Origin: Pseudofabraea citricarpa
Lineage: Eukaryota; Ascomycota; Leotiomycetes; Helotiales; Dermateaceae
Assembly: GCA_029641185.1 (NCBI GenBank)
Contig: JAPWGK010000004.1
Coordinates: 992,001 to 1,056,000, forward strand
Direction: 5' to 3'
DNA: 64,000 bases
Each line of letters begins with the position of its first letter. Positions within the stretch are counted from its first letter, which is position 1. The notes under the pieces were generated by a model. It had not been told where the DNA came from. It made no database searches and saw only the letters and a program-made list of their open reading frames with translations. Positions 39,597 to 50,898 of this stretch are shown piece after piece. A program made the translations under genes and the position numbers.

Positions 39597-41291
39597 ATGC
39601 CCGAGAAAATACCACGCCCAGCCGAGTGCGAGGAGTTCGACGAGGATGCCGGCAGGGAGGTGCTCGGCACCAGACAGAGTGCCAGCACCAGTACCAGCAC
39701 CAGCAGACACCACGAACGCCCAAAGTCTTCCCGCGACAAGAAGCCCTCCTCCAGATCCAAGAAGGCCCAGATTGATCTGACACCCCCTCCATCTCCTCGC
39801 GCAACGCGACCGCCGTCGTCAAAGCCTACGCGGAAGGTCGAGGTAGTCGAGGACCGATCGAGGAAGGACAAGGAGTCGAGAAGGAAGTCGGTCAACGAGG
39901 GAACCCACAAGAGATCATCTTCACGACAACCTGCTTCGCGCGAGAAGGAGCGCGCTCCTCAGAAAGGCGAGGACCCAGCCTATTACGGCGTAAAGCCACA
40001 AACATCTCCAACCAAGATGATACCCATCCGCCCTCGAGCTCTCACCACTCAAACATACGCCGGCGGAAGACCCATCAGTTATAATGGCAGTGCCTATAGC
40101 GATAACCCCCGGGCGGCACCACCCCTTTCCAGTTCCGCATACTTTAGCCACCATATGCCCTCCCTCTCATTCGGCGGTCGATCACACGCCTCCCCTTCGC
40201 CATCTGCTCAACAATTTGCTGTCAATCAGCCTCAGCCGATAGATTACTTTGCATCGCAATTTGGCCGTACATTGGCCGAAAGGTTCGATCCTGTCATCAG
40301 AACTTCTTCGGCTTACGGTATGCGCGACGCTCCGGTTCGTCCGAGCGTCCCTGAATCATACTCAAATTACGAGGAAGAGGGTTATGCATCGGCGGCGGAA
40401 GGAGCAATAATGCGCAGTAGACGAGCCAGCATACGCGAGCCAACGCGACCAAGCTCCCTCAAAGTTGAAGAAGAAAAGGCACGCATGCCACCGCCGCCTT
40501 CACGGCCTGCTATACGTCACCGCGCTGTCACAGAATATTCCCAGGGGCAATCTCCTGTAGGGACACGCCACTATGCAGAGACACATGGATACCACGAGGA
40601 AGCTGTGCGCCGGGACCCTAAACGAAGCTCTGCTTCCTACGACCTTGGTCGAAACACTCAGGAGTACCGTGTCGAGACGGCAAACAACGGACGCCGACGA
40701 CAGAGTTATTACGGCCAGTCTACTTCTACCGGGTCAAGTGGAACTGGTTACGAAGATAAGTTCAATTCGGCAAAGGCCTATCAGCAAGATGTCGCCGGCG
40801 AACCAGTAGCTCTCACAGCTGAGCTATTGAAGAAACAACGACGCCAAGCCGGCAGCAACCGCAGCACAAAGTCTAGTGACTCTCGCAGTAGAGATGAGAG
40901 CGAGTACCGACGCTCAGCTACCACAAGGACAACCAGAAGTGGTAGCGATGCCAATAATGAGAACCTCACCATCAAGGTCACCGGCTCAGCCAATCTGGTC
41001 ATTGGTGATGCCCGCCTGGAACTCGGAAGAGACGGAGGCGAAATACAGATCAAGCGTCAAAGCAGCATTCGAAATGGCAGTGAGAAATCGAATTCCGAGT
41101 ACGGTGGTGGTATTGGTGGTGGGGTTGGTCCCAGAAGGATCGACGAACGAAAAGGCCGACTTGAATCCAGGCCATCTGGTCGGTCCAGAATGAGCTCAAC
41201 AAATGGGTCTGATGGCTACCCTCGAACACGTCCAGGGTATCCCGTCTCATCTCAGTACTATGATGATGATGACGATAGCAACTACTTCTGA
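39597..41291 (+). CDS. Uncharacterised long disordered protein, 564 residues
   Basis: Single exon. The ATG at 39597 follows a long pyrimidine-rich stretch. The protein is mostly disordered: rich in Ser, Arg, Pro and Lys, with basic/serine stretches (SSRDKKPSSRSKK, RKDKESRRKS) and a poly-Asp end (YYDDDDDSNYF). One short stretch near residues 460-490, ENLTIKVTGSANLVIGDARLE, is ordered and hydrophobic and looks like a conserved beta-strand core. I do not recognise a domain. The unusually long, repeat-rich upstream region suggests complex regulation, as for signalling or developmental genes. The even, serine-rich reading across the whole length argues it is real. Confidence 0.8.
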   Translation: MPEKIPRPAECEEFDEDAGREVLGTRQSASTSTSTSRHHERPKSSRDKKPSSRSKKAQIDLTPPPSPRATRPPSSKPTRKVEVVEDRSRKDKESRRKSVNEGTHKRSSSRQPASREKERAPQKGEDPAYYGVKPQTSPTKMIPIRPRALTTQTYAGGRPISYNGSAYSDNPRAAPPLSSSAYFSHHMPSLSFGGRSHASPSPSAQQFAVNQPQPIDYFASQFGRTLAERFDPVIRTSSAYGMRDAPVRPSVPESYSNYEEEGYASAAEGAIMRSRRASIREPTRPSSLKVEEEKARMPPPPSRPAIRHRAVTEYSQGQSPVGTRHYAETHGYHEEAVRRDPKRSSASYDLGRNTQEYRVETANNGRRRQSYYGQSTSTGSSGTGYEDKFNSAKAYQQDVAGEPVALTAELLKKQRRQAGSNRSTKSSDSRSRDESEYRRSATTRTTRSGSDANNENLTIKVTGSANLVIGDARLELGRDGGEIQIKRQSSIRNGSEKSNSEYGGGIGGGVGPRRIDERKGRLESRPSGRSRMSSTNGSDGYPRTRPGYPVSSQYYDDDDDSNYF

Positions 41292-42413
41292 ACATGGATT
41301 TTCTTTTGCGGCTCTGTAGCCCACGCATTTCATTGCCATCTGCGCGCGAGTTTATTTGACAGATAGTTTTTTCATCTTTCTAGCTAGTATTCTTTTTGTA
41401 TATTCTCTTCGTCTCTGTGCTCCTAGGGTGGTTTGCTTTTTCGTCTTTGGCTTGGCTTCAAAAACGGGAAAAGTTGGACCATATGATACCCCTTAAAAAG
41501 CATCGGAGGGTTTGAGGATTTTTGCAGCGAATCTTATTCTCCTCGTGGTCTTCTTTGGCGAGCGTTACTTGTTTTGATACGATGTATGACTTGTATGATT
41601 TACGACCTCGATACCTCTTAGTCATTTCGTCTCTTTCTTTTTGTCATTGGGGATTCTTGAGCTTTCTGGTAAAATTCGGGAATTGGCGGGCGAAATTTGG
41701 GAATACATTCAGAAAGAAACGCTTTTCTTTTCTTGCTAGCAATGGCATACTGTGCGATTATCTTATACTCGCATTGTGTGGCGTTCTTTCAGCGTTGGAG
41801 GGTTAGATCTGTGCACAGCATATGTTTGTACAGATATATCTTCTGTTTCTTGGTGGTTTGCTTGGAAGACTGGGATCCTCATCGGATAGGCGGGACTTGG
41901 TTTGATTTTTGGAGGAACAAATATGGATGGTATATGACGGCGATTGAAACTGTTTTTGGTCTATAGGAAGTAGTCTTTTGCGAGTTCAAAAAAAAAAAAT
42001 TAGATCTCGATTCCTACCACTTTCCATGTCGTAGATACCTCTTGAAGTTGTACCTAGTGCATAAAAATAGAAATAGGGGTTCGGGTGTAGCGGGCCACGT
42101 GCGGGTGGTTACCACGCCAGCCAAGTTTAGCGTTGTTTACTTTCCGCCAGCCTCGCGATTTTCCCAACCTCGTTTTGACAAGGGCACGAAGCAAGATTCT
42201 GAAGGCGATAATTACGTCTCTTCCACAGCCCGTCTCTTTACCTCCTCTCATATCAACTTACAAATATTGAGACGACTTGTTGACGACCAGACTAGCTACA
42301 AGAACCCTTCTCCCCAATACCCCGTAAGGCTGAGGTTAACACCATCTACATTCCACGGGAGACGACCGACGTCACTTTTCTCCGGTGGTTGAGGATAGCA
42401 TTCCTCGTTAATC
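41292..42413. other. Intergenic region between two plus-strand genes
   Basis: T-rich 3' part of the upstream gene, a nine-base A run near 41990, and from about 42050 a CT-rich leader for the gene at 42414. No further gene. Confidence 0.5.
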
Positions 42414-43682
42414 ATGGCACCATTACCAGACAACTCAGCTCTGTCCTCAATCACGAACCTTCTCCGACGCACAATCAACAGCGACATTTCCAAGAGCATC
42501 ATCAAGCGTACCAATACCCTCCTCCCGCGTGCAGGCGATAACAAAGTCGATCCCTCGAACGGTGTCACTCCAGCAGATTCCATCAACAACACAGCCGTCT
42601 TCGTGATCTTTGGTCTCATCGGTGCCAGCTTTGTCTGCATCGGGATCTGGTTCTTCTTCCGCGCCAAGAATGGAGGCTTCTACTTCCACGAGAATGACTG
42701 GGACGATTATAAATCTACGGTGCTGAGACGGAAGGGACCCAACGGAACGACTCTGAGTGGTGCTACCGAGAGCACCGACCTGGGAGGTGGAAGTGTCGTG
42801 CACGGCGAGAAGAGATGGCGTCGAAAGTACAAGGGTGGAAAGAGCAGATACACGGACTACGAGGATGATAACGGAAGCAGTGTCACGGGAAGCAGCGAGA
42901 TGAGTGAGTTGAAGTCTCGATACGAGAAGGAGAGCCGGAAGAGCAAGAGTAAGAGTCGCCGTGGTGGACTGCGAGGTGGTGACATGGGAGAGGAGGAAAT
43001 GGATATCGGTGTCCAAGATGCCGTCCGAGCATACCGACACGAGAAACCTGCTCGCGTCGGTGGCATCAACAAGCAACCTGACGGAAGCAACTGGGAAGGC
43101 TCTACACAGGAGAGTCACAGCGACTTGCTATCCAACCGTGAACGCACTCCCACCAGCACACCTACCAAGGTCAAGAAAGAACGTAAGGATACCTACACGG
43201 GCGGAACGGGTGGAATCCGTAAAGTCATGCCCTCTACCAAAGCCTCCAATACTTCCTCTTTCTGGTCCCGTGGTAACTCATCTCAAGTCTCAGCCACTCC
43301 CTCCGAAGAAGAACGCATCAAAGCCGAAGCCAAGAAACTCCAAGAGAAAGGCCGCGCCGCCCAACGCAGGGACTTCTCCTTCCAAACCGGCGACGATAGC
43401 ACCGTAGCCGACGAGGCCGAAGAACGCCGTGCTCGACGAGAAGAGCGCCGTGAGAAGCGACGTGCAGACCGCGCTGCCGCTTCCGTCGGCGTCCCTCCCG
43501 GAAACTATGCCGAGAGTTCGGTCGGCGGTAGCGAGGTCAGTGGCGACACGGGAACCAAGAGCTACCACCACATCATCCCTGGTCTGAGCTCTTCCGGGAC
43601 GGTCAGCGAGTACGCCGAAGATCGGAGGAAGAAGCGCAATGGCGGATATAGACGTGGTGGCGTGGGCAGCGACGAGGAGTAA
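42414..43682 (+). CDS. Uncharacterised single-pass membrane protein, 422 residues
   Basis: Single exon. The N-terminus (about 60 residues) is polar, then one strong membrane helix AVFVIFGLIGASFVCIGIWF (61-80), immediately followed by the positive FFRAKNGG. This predicts an outside N-terminus and a cytosolic tail. The tail has an FHENDWDDYKSTVLRRKGP patch close to the membrane, then charged, disordered sequence with basic clusters (KSKSKSRRGG) and a predicted helix EEERIKAEAKKLQEKGRA rich in Lys and Glu, then RRARREERREKRRADRAA. The sequence resembles conserved hypothetical proteins of filamentous ascomycetes, but I cannot give a function. It has no signal peptide that I can see. Confidence 0.8.
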   Translation: MAPLPDNSALSSITNLLRRTINSDISKSIIKRTNTLLPRAGDNKVDPSNGVTPADSINNTAVFVIFGLIGASFVCIGIWFFFRAKNGGFYFHENDWDDYKSTVLRRKGPNGTTLSGATESTDLGGGSVVHGEKRWRRKYKGGKSRYTDYEDDNGSSVTGSSEMSELKSRYEKESRKSKSKSRRGGLRGGDMGEEEMDIGVQDAVRAYRHEKPARVGGINKQPDGSNWEGSTQESHSDLLSNRERTPTSTPTKVKKERKDTYTGGTGGIRKVMPSTKASNTSSFWSRGNSSQVSATPSEEERIKAEAKKLQEKGRAAQRRDFSFQTGDDSTVADEAEERRARREERREKRRADRAAASVGVPPGNYAESSVGGSEVSGDTGTKSYHHIIPGLSSSGTVSEYAEDRRKKRNGGYRRGGVGSDEE

Positions 43683-45223
43683 ATAAGCGAGGAAGCGAGC
43701 GAGCGAGCGTGCGTGCTGAGATGAGAATGAAATTGAAAAGATGAATGCATTGTCCATGTCGGAGTTACCTTCTTTGTTTCGGGGTCTGCTGGGTAGGGTA
43801 TCGGGTACGAGTTATTGTTCAGGGATAGATAGCGAAATCGCAGCAGGCACAGGCGTGACGTTTTCGTGTAGATGGAGAAGAGAAGATGATGGGCATGTAT
43901 GTATCTATGTATGTGGGTTATGAGCATGAGCATGAGAATGAGATGAGGATGGAATCAAGAACGTAATATCATTATCCGTGTGTGTATGTGCTCGTCCTGC
44001 TGCTGCTGAGTTTTCTTCTAGATCAGATCATGTATCTACATATTATATAGGCACTGAATCATGAAATAGCTACCAAGTCGAAGAGGAGAGTGAAGTGAAG
44101 TACACTGGAGCCTGCCCTCATACAGACAGAGAGAGAGAGGAGTAAATGGATTAGGGGAAAAGAATAAACGTGTAGGTTGTTTTGGGTATGTGAGAAGCGA
44201 GTACAGCACAGGACACGGAGGAACGAAGAGAAGAAAAAAAGGAAGCGGGAGGAGAAAAAGAGGAGGAAGGTTCCACATCACGGCCTATGCTGCGTATTAT
44301 ACCCTATTCTACATGTGACTCTTCGAGGCTAGGAAAGGAGAAGGATAAGAAGAAGGAGAGGGATAAGGAGAGAGATGTGAAAGATACACGTAAAAAATAA
44401 AATAAAAAAGGACACCAAAAAGGAAGATCGGCTTGGTATGAGTTGGATGGCTTTTCGTTCTGTTGAGAGATTATATCCCCTCTTTCTCTCTCTCTATTTT
44501 CTCTTTCTTTTTTCTTTTTTTCTCTTTTCTCTCCAGTGTATACGCATCTTTGGAAATCAGAAGCTTCACTTGGGTTTGGTCTTTGATTTTCGTCGAGGAA
44601 TAAATAAATGGAAGCACTAGGTAATCCGTGTGAGAAAACGCAAGGCAAGGCAAGGCAAGGCAAGGCAAAGTTTAGCGAGCTCATTACTCCGTACAGTAAT
44701 TGGCTTGGTTCGGAAAGGCTCGAGTCAGGAGTCAGGAGTCAAAAGTGGCTGTGAAGGAATGACTCAGAGAACGCAACTGCACGCGGCAGCAGGCTTATCT
44801 ATCTAGCTACCTTATCTAATCACAATCACAATCACAGTCAATCCGAAAGAAGAAATGGAAGAAGGAACCTCGTGTTTTGTTTGTGATTGTAAGTATAGTA
44901 TCATTTGGTGTGTTCTGTAAATAGCGTGTGTGTCTGTCTCTTCCCGTTCCCCATGAAGCCGATCGCTCGGCACTTTGATGCTCTTCTAGTAAAACCCATG
45001 CTGAAGTGATAAAGTACAAAAATAATAAAAGTATTTACGCCAAACCCGACATCTGCATTATCCATCTCATCTCGGTCCTATTTCGTATTCGTCCCATCCG
45101 TTTCGCGTCCATCCCACCCACCAGAAAGCTCTCATATAAACACCCTTTAGGCAGTAAAAACAATCGCAATCCCACCAAAACTCCTGATCATGCTAATGCT
45201 TCTTCGTATGCTCGGTTGTCAAT
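43683..45223. other. Convergent intergenic region, low complexity
   Basis: 3' ends of the genes on each side. Contains GA- and CT-rich tracts (about 44.1-44.55 kb) and a GGCAA microsatellite. No gene supported. Confidence 0.5.
44640..44668. repeat. Microsatellite, GGCAA unit
   Basis: Five-base unit GGCAA repeated about five times, ending in a variant copy. Confidence 0.85.
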
Positions 45224-45868
45224 TTAGAAAGCCCAGTGAACATGCTTCTTGGGCTTTGGTATGGAGATCGGTTGTGCTTCAGCACTTGGTGATATATCTT
45301 TCATCTGGTCCTCCGAAACAGGATTGGCGTTTTCTCCATCGTCGCTCTCACGTTCCTCCTCGATGGACCAAATGTCTGGGCTAGGTTCTCGCCATGATTG
45401 TGGTCGGCGTGCAGAGAGGCTGCGGGTCTGGCCTCTACCTCGGCCATTTCGCGATGGTGTAAGTCGTACCGTTGCGCGTCCTCGACGTGCTTTGGCACCG
45501 GATCTTTGGTTGATAATCCTTGGTCTCTCTACTTGTGGAATTCGATGCTCTTCCTCTCTTCGTCGTCTTGCATGTGCGTTTGTGAAGTCGCGCAAACTAA
45601 GAGGCATAGCAACTCCAAAGGAGGTATCATCCTCCTCCTCTGCCTGCGAACGCTGTAGTGACGATGGAGATACGGTTCGAACTTGAGGCTTCGAGCTATC
45701 TGATTCTATGCCTGCGGAAAGATCTTCGATGTCCTCGTCGAAATCCTCAGGTGTGAGAAAGTAAGAGAAAGGGTCCTCATCGATACTCTCGATGGCCTCG
45801 TCGTCCTCATGGATGCGGATGATGGTTGGTGGCCAAGAGTCGCGCCTTTGAAGCTCGTTGAAAGGCAT
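45224..45868 (-). CDS. Uncharacterised disordered protein, 214 residues
   Basis: Single exon. I chose the ATG at 45868 (MPFNELQRRDSW); the frame stays open upstream but has no earlier ATG, and a TATATA box 195 bases upstream fits a leader there. The protein has an acidic first third (DDEAIESIDEDPFSYFLTPEDFDEDIED region), an Arg-rich middle (RRRREEEHR, ARRGRATVRLTPSRNGRGRG) and ends in KPKKHVHWAF. The terminal KHVHW segment resembles the RVxF-type docking motif context (K-x-V-x-W/F) that binds protein phosphatase 1, which is only a suggestion. No domain is recognised. It is the only gene on the minus strand in this part. Confidence 0.7.
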   Translation of the reverse strand: MPFNELQRRDSWPPTIIRIHEDDEAIESIDEDPFSYFLTPEDFDEDIEDLSAGIESDSSKPQVRTVSPSSLQRSQAEEEDDTSFGVAMPLSLRDFTNAHARRRREEEHRIPQVERPRIINQRSGAKARRGRATVRLTPSRNGRGRGQTRSLSARRPQSWREPSPDIWSIEEERESDDGENANPVSEDQMKDISPSAEAQPISIPKPKKHVHWAF

Positions 45869-46061
45869 GGTAGCGACTGTAGGAGGATGTGTATTCTTAA
45901 TCGAAGTTGCTTCGATCCGGCTCACGGCCGGTCTATGTACCAACGGCGGAGGTGGGATGAATGATCTGCAGGCTTGCGTACGAACAAATGATATGGTCAG
46001 TGGTTCAGAAACAGGTATATGAGAATTATTAAAAACGGAGCCGGCGCGCCAATGTGCTCAC

Positions 46062-46067
46062 TATATA
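46062..46067 (-). promoter_or_regulatory. TATA box of the 45.2-45.9 kb gene
   Basis: TATATA in the perfect palindrome CTATATAG, about 195 bases upstream of the chosen start. It supports the downstream ATG. Role inferred from position. Confidence 0.4.
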
Positions 46068-46370
46068 GCAAGTCACGATGGTGCCTGGCAGAGGCTCCAG
46101 TCATCTTCCATGCTTGCGCCCCTCGCTGGTGGGCGCAGGTCAACGAATATGAATCATCTCATGTGAGACACCCACACACTTGCGCAGGTTCTCGCATTTC
46201 GCGCTGAACTATCGGCGTGAGGAGAACTTCCAAAACGAGAAACATCAGCCATGAAATGCGAGTAGGAGGCCGGCAGTGTGGGGTAAGCGCATCACAGGTG
46301 CAGCCTGCGACCACCCAGACGGCAGCCTTGCCCTGTGACTCGAGGGCCAGTCAGTGCCATAGGTAGGTAG

Positions 46371-46393
46371 CCATAGCCATAGCCATAGCCAGC
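46371..46393. repeat. CCATAG tandem repeat
   Basis: Six-base unit CCATAG repeated about four times. Confidence 0.85.
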
Positions 46394-46528
46394 CAGGGCG
46401 ATCAGCCGCATCTGAGGTGTGACTGACTGGGGCGGTGGTCGGTGTGCTGCTCACGCCCCTGTGCGGTTCGCGCGATCCGGAGGGAAATATGGTAGTTCGC
46501 ACACCGGGCCGGCGCATCTCTGCAGCTC

Positions 46529-46590
46529 TGGTGATGGTGGTGGTGGTGGTGGTGTTGGAGTTGGTGGTGGTGTTGGAGTTGGTGGTTGTG
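46529..46590. repeat. GGT-rich tandem repeat
   Basis: GGT triplets followed by two tandem copies of an 18-base unit containing GGTGTTGGAGTT. One strand is nearly all G and T. Confidence 0.8.
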
Positions 46591-46890
46591 ATAAGAAAGT
46601 TGGCGACGAAGCGAGGAGACGAAAGGAACGCGACAGGCTGCGTTTCGCGCGGGGGCCGATCACGTGGAGATACATAGCCTGGCCTCGACCTCTCCACTGG
46701 TCAATCACCATCCAGCATCCAACATTCCTCCAGCATCCCACATCAGGACCCTGTTACATTTGATTGACTTTCCAAAGCTTAAAGTGCCGCACACCACGCG
46801 CTGGGCGCTTTAACTCACTACATAATCGCCATCTTACATCATCCGCCCTTCCCTTTGCTGTGGATTTCTAAGCTCTCAGCTTGCAAGACT

Positions 46891-47856
46891 ATGGCTCGTG
46901 ACAAGAAGCTTCCGTATTCCGAACCTGGCGTCAGGATTACACTAAGTGTGTCTCAGCCAAACACTGGAATACCCTCAAAGTCCAGGGCGGAAGCAGGCAT
47001 TCCCATTAGGGTCATCACGCACAATATACGATATGCAACCACTTCCCCATTCAAGGGAGAGGAACGCTGGCCTGTTCGCTGTCCTCGACTCTGCTCCGAG
47101 CTGGTCTTTCATTCAACCAACCCGGCGTCTACTTTCATCTGCCTTCAAGAGGTTCTTCACTCACAGCTTTTAGACATCCATTCGGCATTGAACGAAGCCA
47201 GCAATCCGGATACCTGGGACTACATAGGAGTTGGTCGTGAGGACGGCAAAGAGTCCGGAGAGTACTCCCCAATATTCTATCGGCCGTCGGTTTGGGGACT
47301 TGTTCATTGGCAGACACGATGGCTAAGTCCAACACCGTGGAAGCCATCCAAGGGCTGGGATGCTGCTAGCACTCGGATTGTTACCATCGGGGTCTTTACA
47401 CACCACGCCACCAAACAGACTATTGTCGTTATGAGTACCCATCTTGACGATCAAGGAGTGACCTCCCGCCGAAGAAGTGCTGAGATGATCCTGGAATTTG
47501 CCGAGAGATACCAGATGTCTTGGAGGCCATCCACCATCATTCTGGGCGGAGACTTCAACAGCACCCCAGATGATGGAGCTTACCAAGTCATGACTTCGCC
47601 AGCTTCCGCCATGGAGGATATAGGGTCAACCCTTCCTGAAGAGAAACGGTACGGCAATACCATGACCTTCACTGGTTTTGGATATGTGGATCCAGTTCCT
47701 ACACGAATCGATTTTATCTTCTCCAAGAAAGGGGAGAATCTCAAACTCCAAACTTATGGGGTTCTAGCAAATCGCTTTGATGATGGGGTATATCTCTCTG
47801 ACCATCGAGCGTGTGTCGCCGATGTTGAACTGCAACCTGCTATGTATACCTATTAA
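46891..47856 (+). CDS. Endonuclease/exonuclease/phosphatase (EEP) family hydrolase
   Basis: Metal-dependent phosphohydrolase, 321 residues, single exon. I start at ATG 46891 (MARDKKLPYS); the frame is open a little further upstream but without ATG. The EEP fold (PF03372) is complete: metal-binding N45 in THNIRY and E87 in ICLQE; active-site histidine H184 in STHLDDQG; GGDFNSTPDDGAY with D221 and N223; D274 in TRIDFIF; and the final SDHR with D304 and H305. All catalytic residues are present, so it should be active. There is no signal peptide or membrane helix. Substrate could be nucleic acid, an inositol or sphingo-phosphate or a small phosphodiester; the short length and lack of extra domains do not decide. 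Confidence 0.9.
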   Translation: MARDKKLPYSEPGVRITLSVSQPNTGIPSKSRAEAGIPIRVITHNIRYATTSPFKGEERWPVRCPRLCSELVFHSTNPASTFICLQEVLHSQLLDIHSALNEASNPDTWDYIGVGREDGKESGEYSPIFYRPSVWGLVHWQTRWLSPTPWKPSKGWDAASTRIVTIGVFTHHATKQTIVVMSTHLDDQGVTSRRRSAEMILEFAERYQMSWRPSTIILGGDFNSTPDDGAYQVMTSPASAMEDIGSTLPEEKRYGNTMTFTGFGYVDPVPTRIDFIFSKKGENLKLQTYGVLANRFDDGVYLSDHRACVADVELQPAMYTY

Positions 47857-48103
47857 CGTGACCTGGTGGTGAGCCGCATCACGTGTGATGTGGTAGAACC
47901 ACGAGTACGGCGGCCAGAACCAGCACCGTCGGATGTACGCCGGATGTACAAATGGTGAAGAAACTCGGTCGCATACCTGCTTCCGATTTCCATCCTTTCA
48001 CATCAACAAGTTACTGCCGCTTTCCCATCTATATCCTGTTATATCCACTTTTGGCAATTCTTTTCATCTTATCCTGAATGTAAGGCCCGCTCTGCAACCC
48101 AAT

Positions 48104-50266
48104 ATGGCAGACACACCCGGAGAATCCAAATTGAGAAACGCACGAGCATGTGAAGCATGTCGAGCCAGTAAGAGTCGTTGTACGTTTAGAGAACAGCAAA
48201 ATGTTTGTCAGAGGTCTGTTCAAATACCAAATATATAGAGCTCATCTGACCCCCTTCAAAGGTGTGAACAAAGTGGGTCTCAGTGTGTTGTGAGAGCCAA
48301 GGCGAGACCACGCAGAGTTCGTGCTGGTACCAAGGGAACCACTGCGACAGATACATCTGGGAAACCAGGAAACCCAGCGGCGCCATCTGCCGCTTTCTCC
48401 ATTAGTCTACCCCCGGTAACTGCCCCAGACTCTACTGGTGATGTGGCCGCACTACGTTCACATCATGATGTTATCTTTGGTACAGATCTTACGCTAGATG
48501 CAAATTACGATAGCCCTCAGATGTTCAAACCACCCTCGACTCCAGCATCAGGCATGGTACATGATCAGTTGCTATCAACGGCTCAATTCATCGAGCAAAG
48601 AAAAATCACTCTCAAGGAAGCATCAAGTTTGCTCACTTCTTTTCGTAGCAAGGCAGCCTTCTTCCCATTCGTTGTGATACCGAGTGATGCAACAGTCCAA
48701 TCACTTTCTCGAACCTCTCCGTTCTTGCTTCTTGCAATTCTCACGACCTCTGTGATAGACCCTCATTTTCATCATCAACTGGACCATGAATTCCGTAGAG
48801 TACTTAGTATGAAAGTTATTGTAGATGGCCAGAAAAGTCTTGATTACTTACTAGGTCTTCTGGTATACATATCCTGGTAAATAATTCCATTTTAGAAAAT
48901 GATGTAACTCTAACCTTTCTCCTAGGTACCCTTTCCATTCGAAACCAAAGAACAACCAAACGTTCATGTACCTAAATCTTGCCACTAGTCTTGCCGTTGA
49001 TCTAGGTCTCGATCGTGAATTCCCAAGTCACAATTTCAAGATGAGTGATATTCGAACTGAAGGTCTTGTTGATGGCTTTGTATTTACCAAGCCAGCTCGG
49101 CGTGCTTACCTGGCCTGTTATTATCTCTATTCCTCGTAAGGGTGGACGTCCTATCTATCGAAAGGATCAAATTACTAACAGCTATAGACTTGCGATTGGA
49201 TTTCACAAGCCAAATAACTTTAAATACACCGATCTCATGACAGTTCATGTCGAATCCTTACTGCGGGATGAAGTACCAAGCGATGCAAACTTATACGCGC
49301 TATTGAGACTTCAACGTTTGACAGAGCGAATTGGTGAATCGAGCTCAGCAACTAAGCCACCAGTCTTTGATGCAAACATGACTTCGATGAGTTTTGAAAT
49401 GAATGTCCAGATATTTGAGAACGAGTTACAAGAGTGGAGAACATCTACACCGTCTTCAATACTTAACTTGCGTATGTCAACCGCAATCCATAACTTTGAT
49501 CTAGCTAATCACCATGCTAGCATATGTTGCTTTGGCTGAGAGATTTCTTGTCATTTGCATCTACAGCCATGAACTCGGCTCATTGCGACGCCCATATCAA
49601 CATGCCGAGCAAGTATTCGTCGCAAGCAATACACCTGACAGCCCAACCCACCTGAACAAATGCCTCAATGCAGCAAAACGATACTTTGAGTACCTCCTCG
49701 CGATCCCCGAATCTCACTATTATGAACTCACAACGGTACTTTGGGGGAACATGGTGCAGAGCATACTGGTCCTCTCACGCTTAACATTCCTGATGGCTTC
49801 TCTTAATGGCTGGGATCCCGAAGCGACGCGAGAGAACATTCCCTTGGGCATGTACCTTGACTGTTTGTGTTATCGAATCCAGTCACTATCACGTACGATT
49901 AAAGATCAAAATGCCAAAGCGCCGGATGTCATGCAAATTTTCAAGATGGTATTAAGCAGTGTCAAGGAATCTTACGAACGGCGCGTTTCGAACATCAAGC
50001 CGAATTTCTTCTTTGTCGAGAACGGTGTTGCGGTAGGTGGGGCTAGAGGTCACTGTCCAATGCTAGATCCTAGTCTCCGTCCGGTTTTCCAATCCCATGA
50101 GAGTCTCTGGGGAGAAAGTGGGAGCGGAAGCTGGAGTGGGATGGGTGGAGCAGGAACTGCCAGCACTGAAGATTGGAACAGCATGGAGGGGGATCTAGGA
50201 CAAGACCAGGATTTTCATCATGATCTCTGGTCGACTATGACTTGTAATTGGGCAGAGGAGTTTTAG
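48104..50266 (+). CDS. Zn(2)-Cys(6) fungal transcription factor
   Basis: Nuclear DNA-binding regulator. Five exons (48104-48213, 48262-48876, 48926-49135, 49188-49471, 49521-50266) close to 1965 nt, 654 residues, with introns of 48-52 bases. The zinc cluster is split by the first intron: C16-x2-C19-x6-C26-x8-C35-x2-C38-x6-C45, with the usual basic residues (RASKSRC). A basic tail KARPRRVRAG follows. The middle, from about residue 240, contains helices typical of the fungal-specific regulator domain (FMYLNLATSLAVDLGLDRE, then TKPARRAYLACYYLYSSLAIGF), and the C-terminus is Gly/Ser/Trp rich and acidic, a possible activation region. The neighbouring HeLo-E2 gene follows on the same strand, 632 bases on; whether it is a target is unknown. 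Confidence 0.93.
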
Positions 50267-50898
50267 GGTTTTATCTGGTAATAAGGCTTGGGAAATGTTT
50301 TTCTTACACGTTGGTTTAGCCTGGTGTTCGTAGCTTCGCTAACTGGTCGCCTAATATATGTCGATGAATGCATCTCCTTATTGGAAGTTGAAACCACTGG
50401 TTATTTTTCGATGAAGTTGACAAACTGAACGCCCGATCAGATTTTATTGCTATAGATACAAAATATTTGAAGTTTCGACACAAGCGACCTTCACCAATAT
50501 CTGAAATTTAGCCGTGTCAACGATTTCCTTGCTCTATACTATATGCTGTTTGACTCAACGCTTGTAGTTCGTAGTAAAAGGGAGTAGACCTCTGAAACCA
50601 TAATTTGAACAGAAGTATCTCCATCTATCAACCTTGTAGGTAGGTAATCATTGGGGACATCACGTGGCATAAGCCTGGAATAAGATTTATGGTGATGAGC
50701 CCAGCAGGCAGCCTCACTAGAGGCTGTCGTGGCGCAGTAAATCGACGTGCAGGGCGCTAAAGTTGAACAACATTTTGGAACTGCTCATGGGGTTTACTTC
50801 TTCTCCTATCACTCCTGTGTTGGCTTTCATGAATTGTAATGTCGCTTTCATGTCACTTAACTATTCTTGTACGTTTGTACGTTTTATGATGGTAGGAA
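50267..50898. other. Intergenic region, promoter of the HeLo-E2 gene
   Basis: 3' end of the Zn2Cys6 regulator and the upstream region of the next gene. A short open frame (50763-50966) overlaps the true start in another frame and is a shadow. No TATA box or clear operator found. Confidence 0.5.

Larger units (their letters stand above)
45869..46890. other. Divergent promoter region with low-complexity tracts
   Basis: Lies between the start codons of the minus-strand disordered-protein gene and the plus-strand EEP gene. It includes a TATA box, a CCATAG repeat and a GGT-rich repeat. No gene supported. Confidence 0.5.

Noticed and set aside
42447..43118. Open frame of 223 codons on the minus strand
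   Set aside because: It lies wholly within the membrane-protein gene at 42414-43682 and is a shadow of its codon bias; its translation is valine/serine/leucine repeats.
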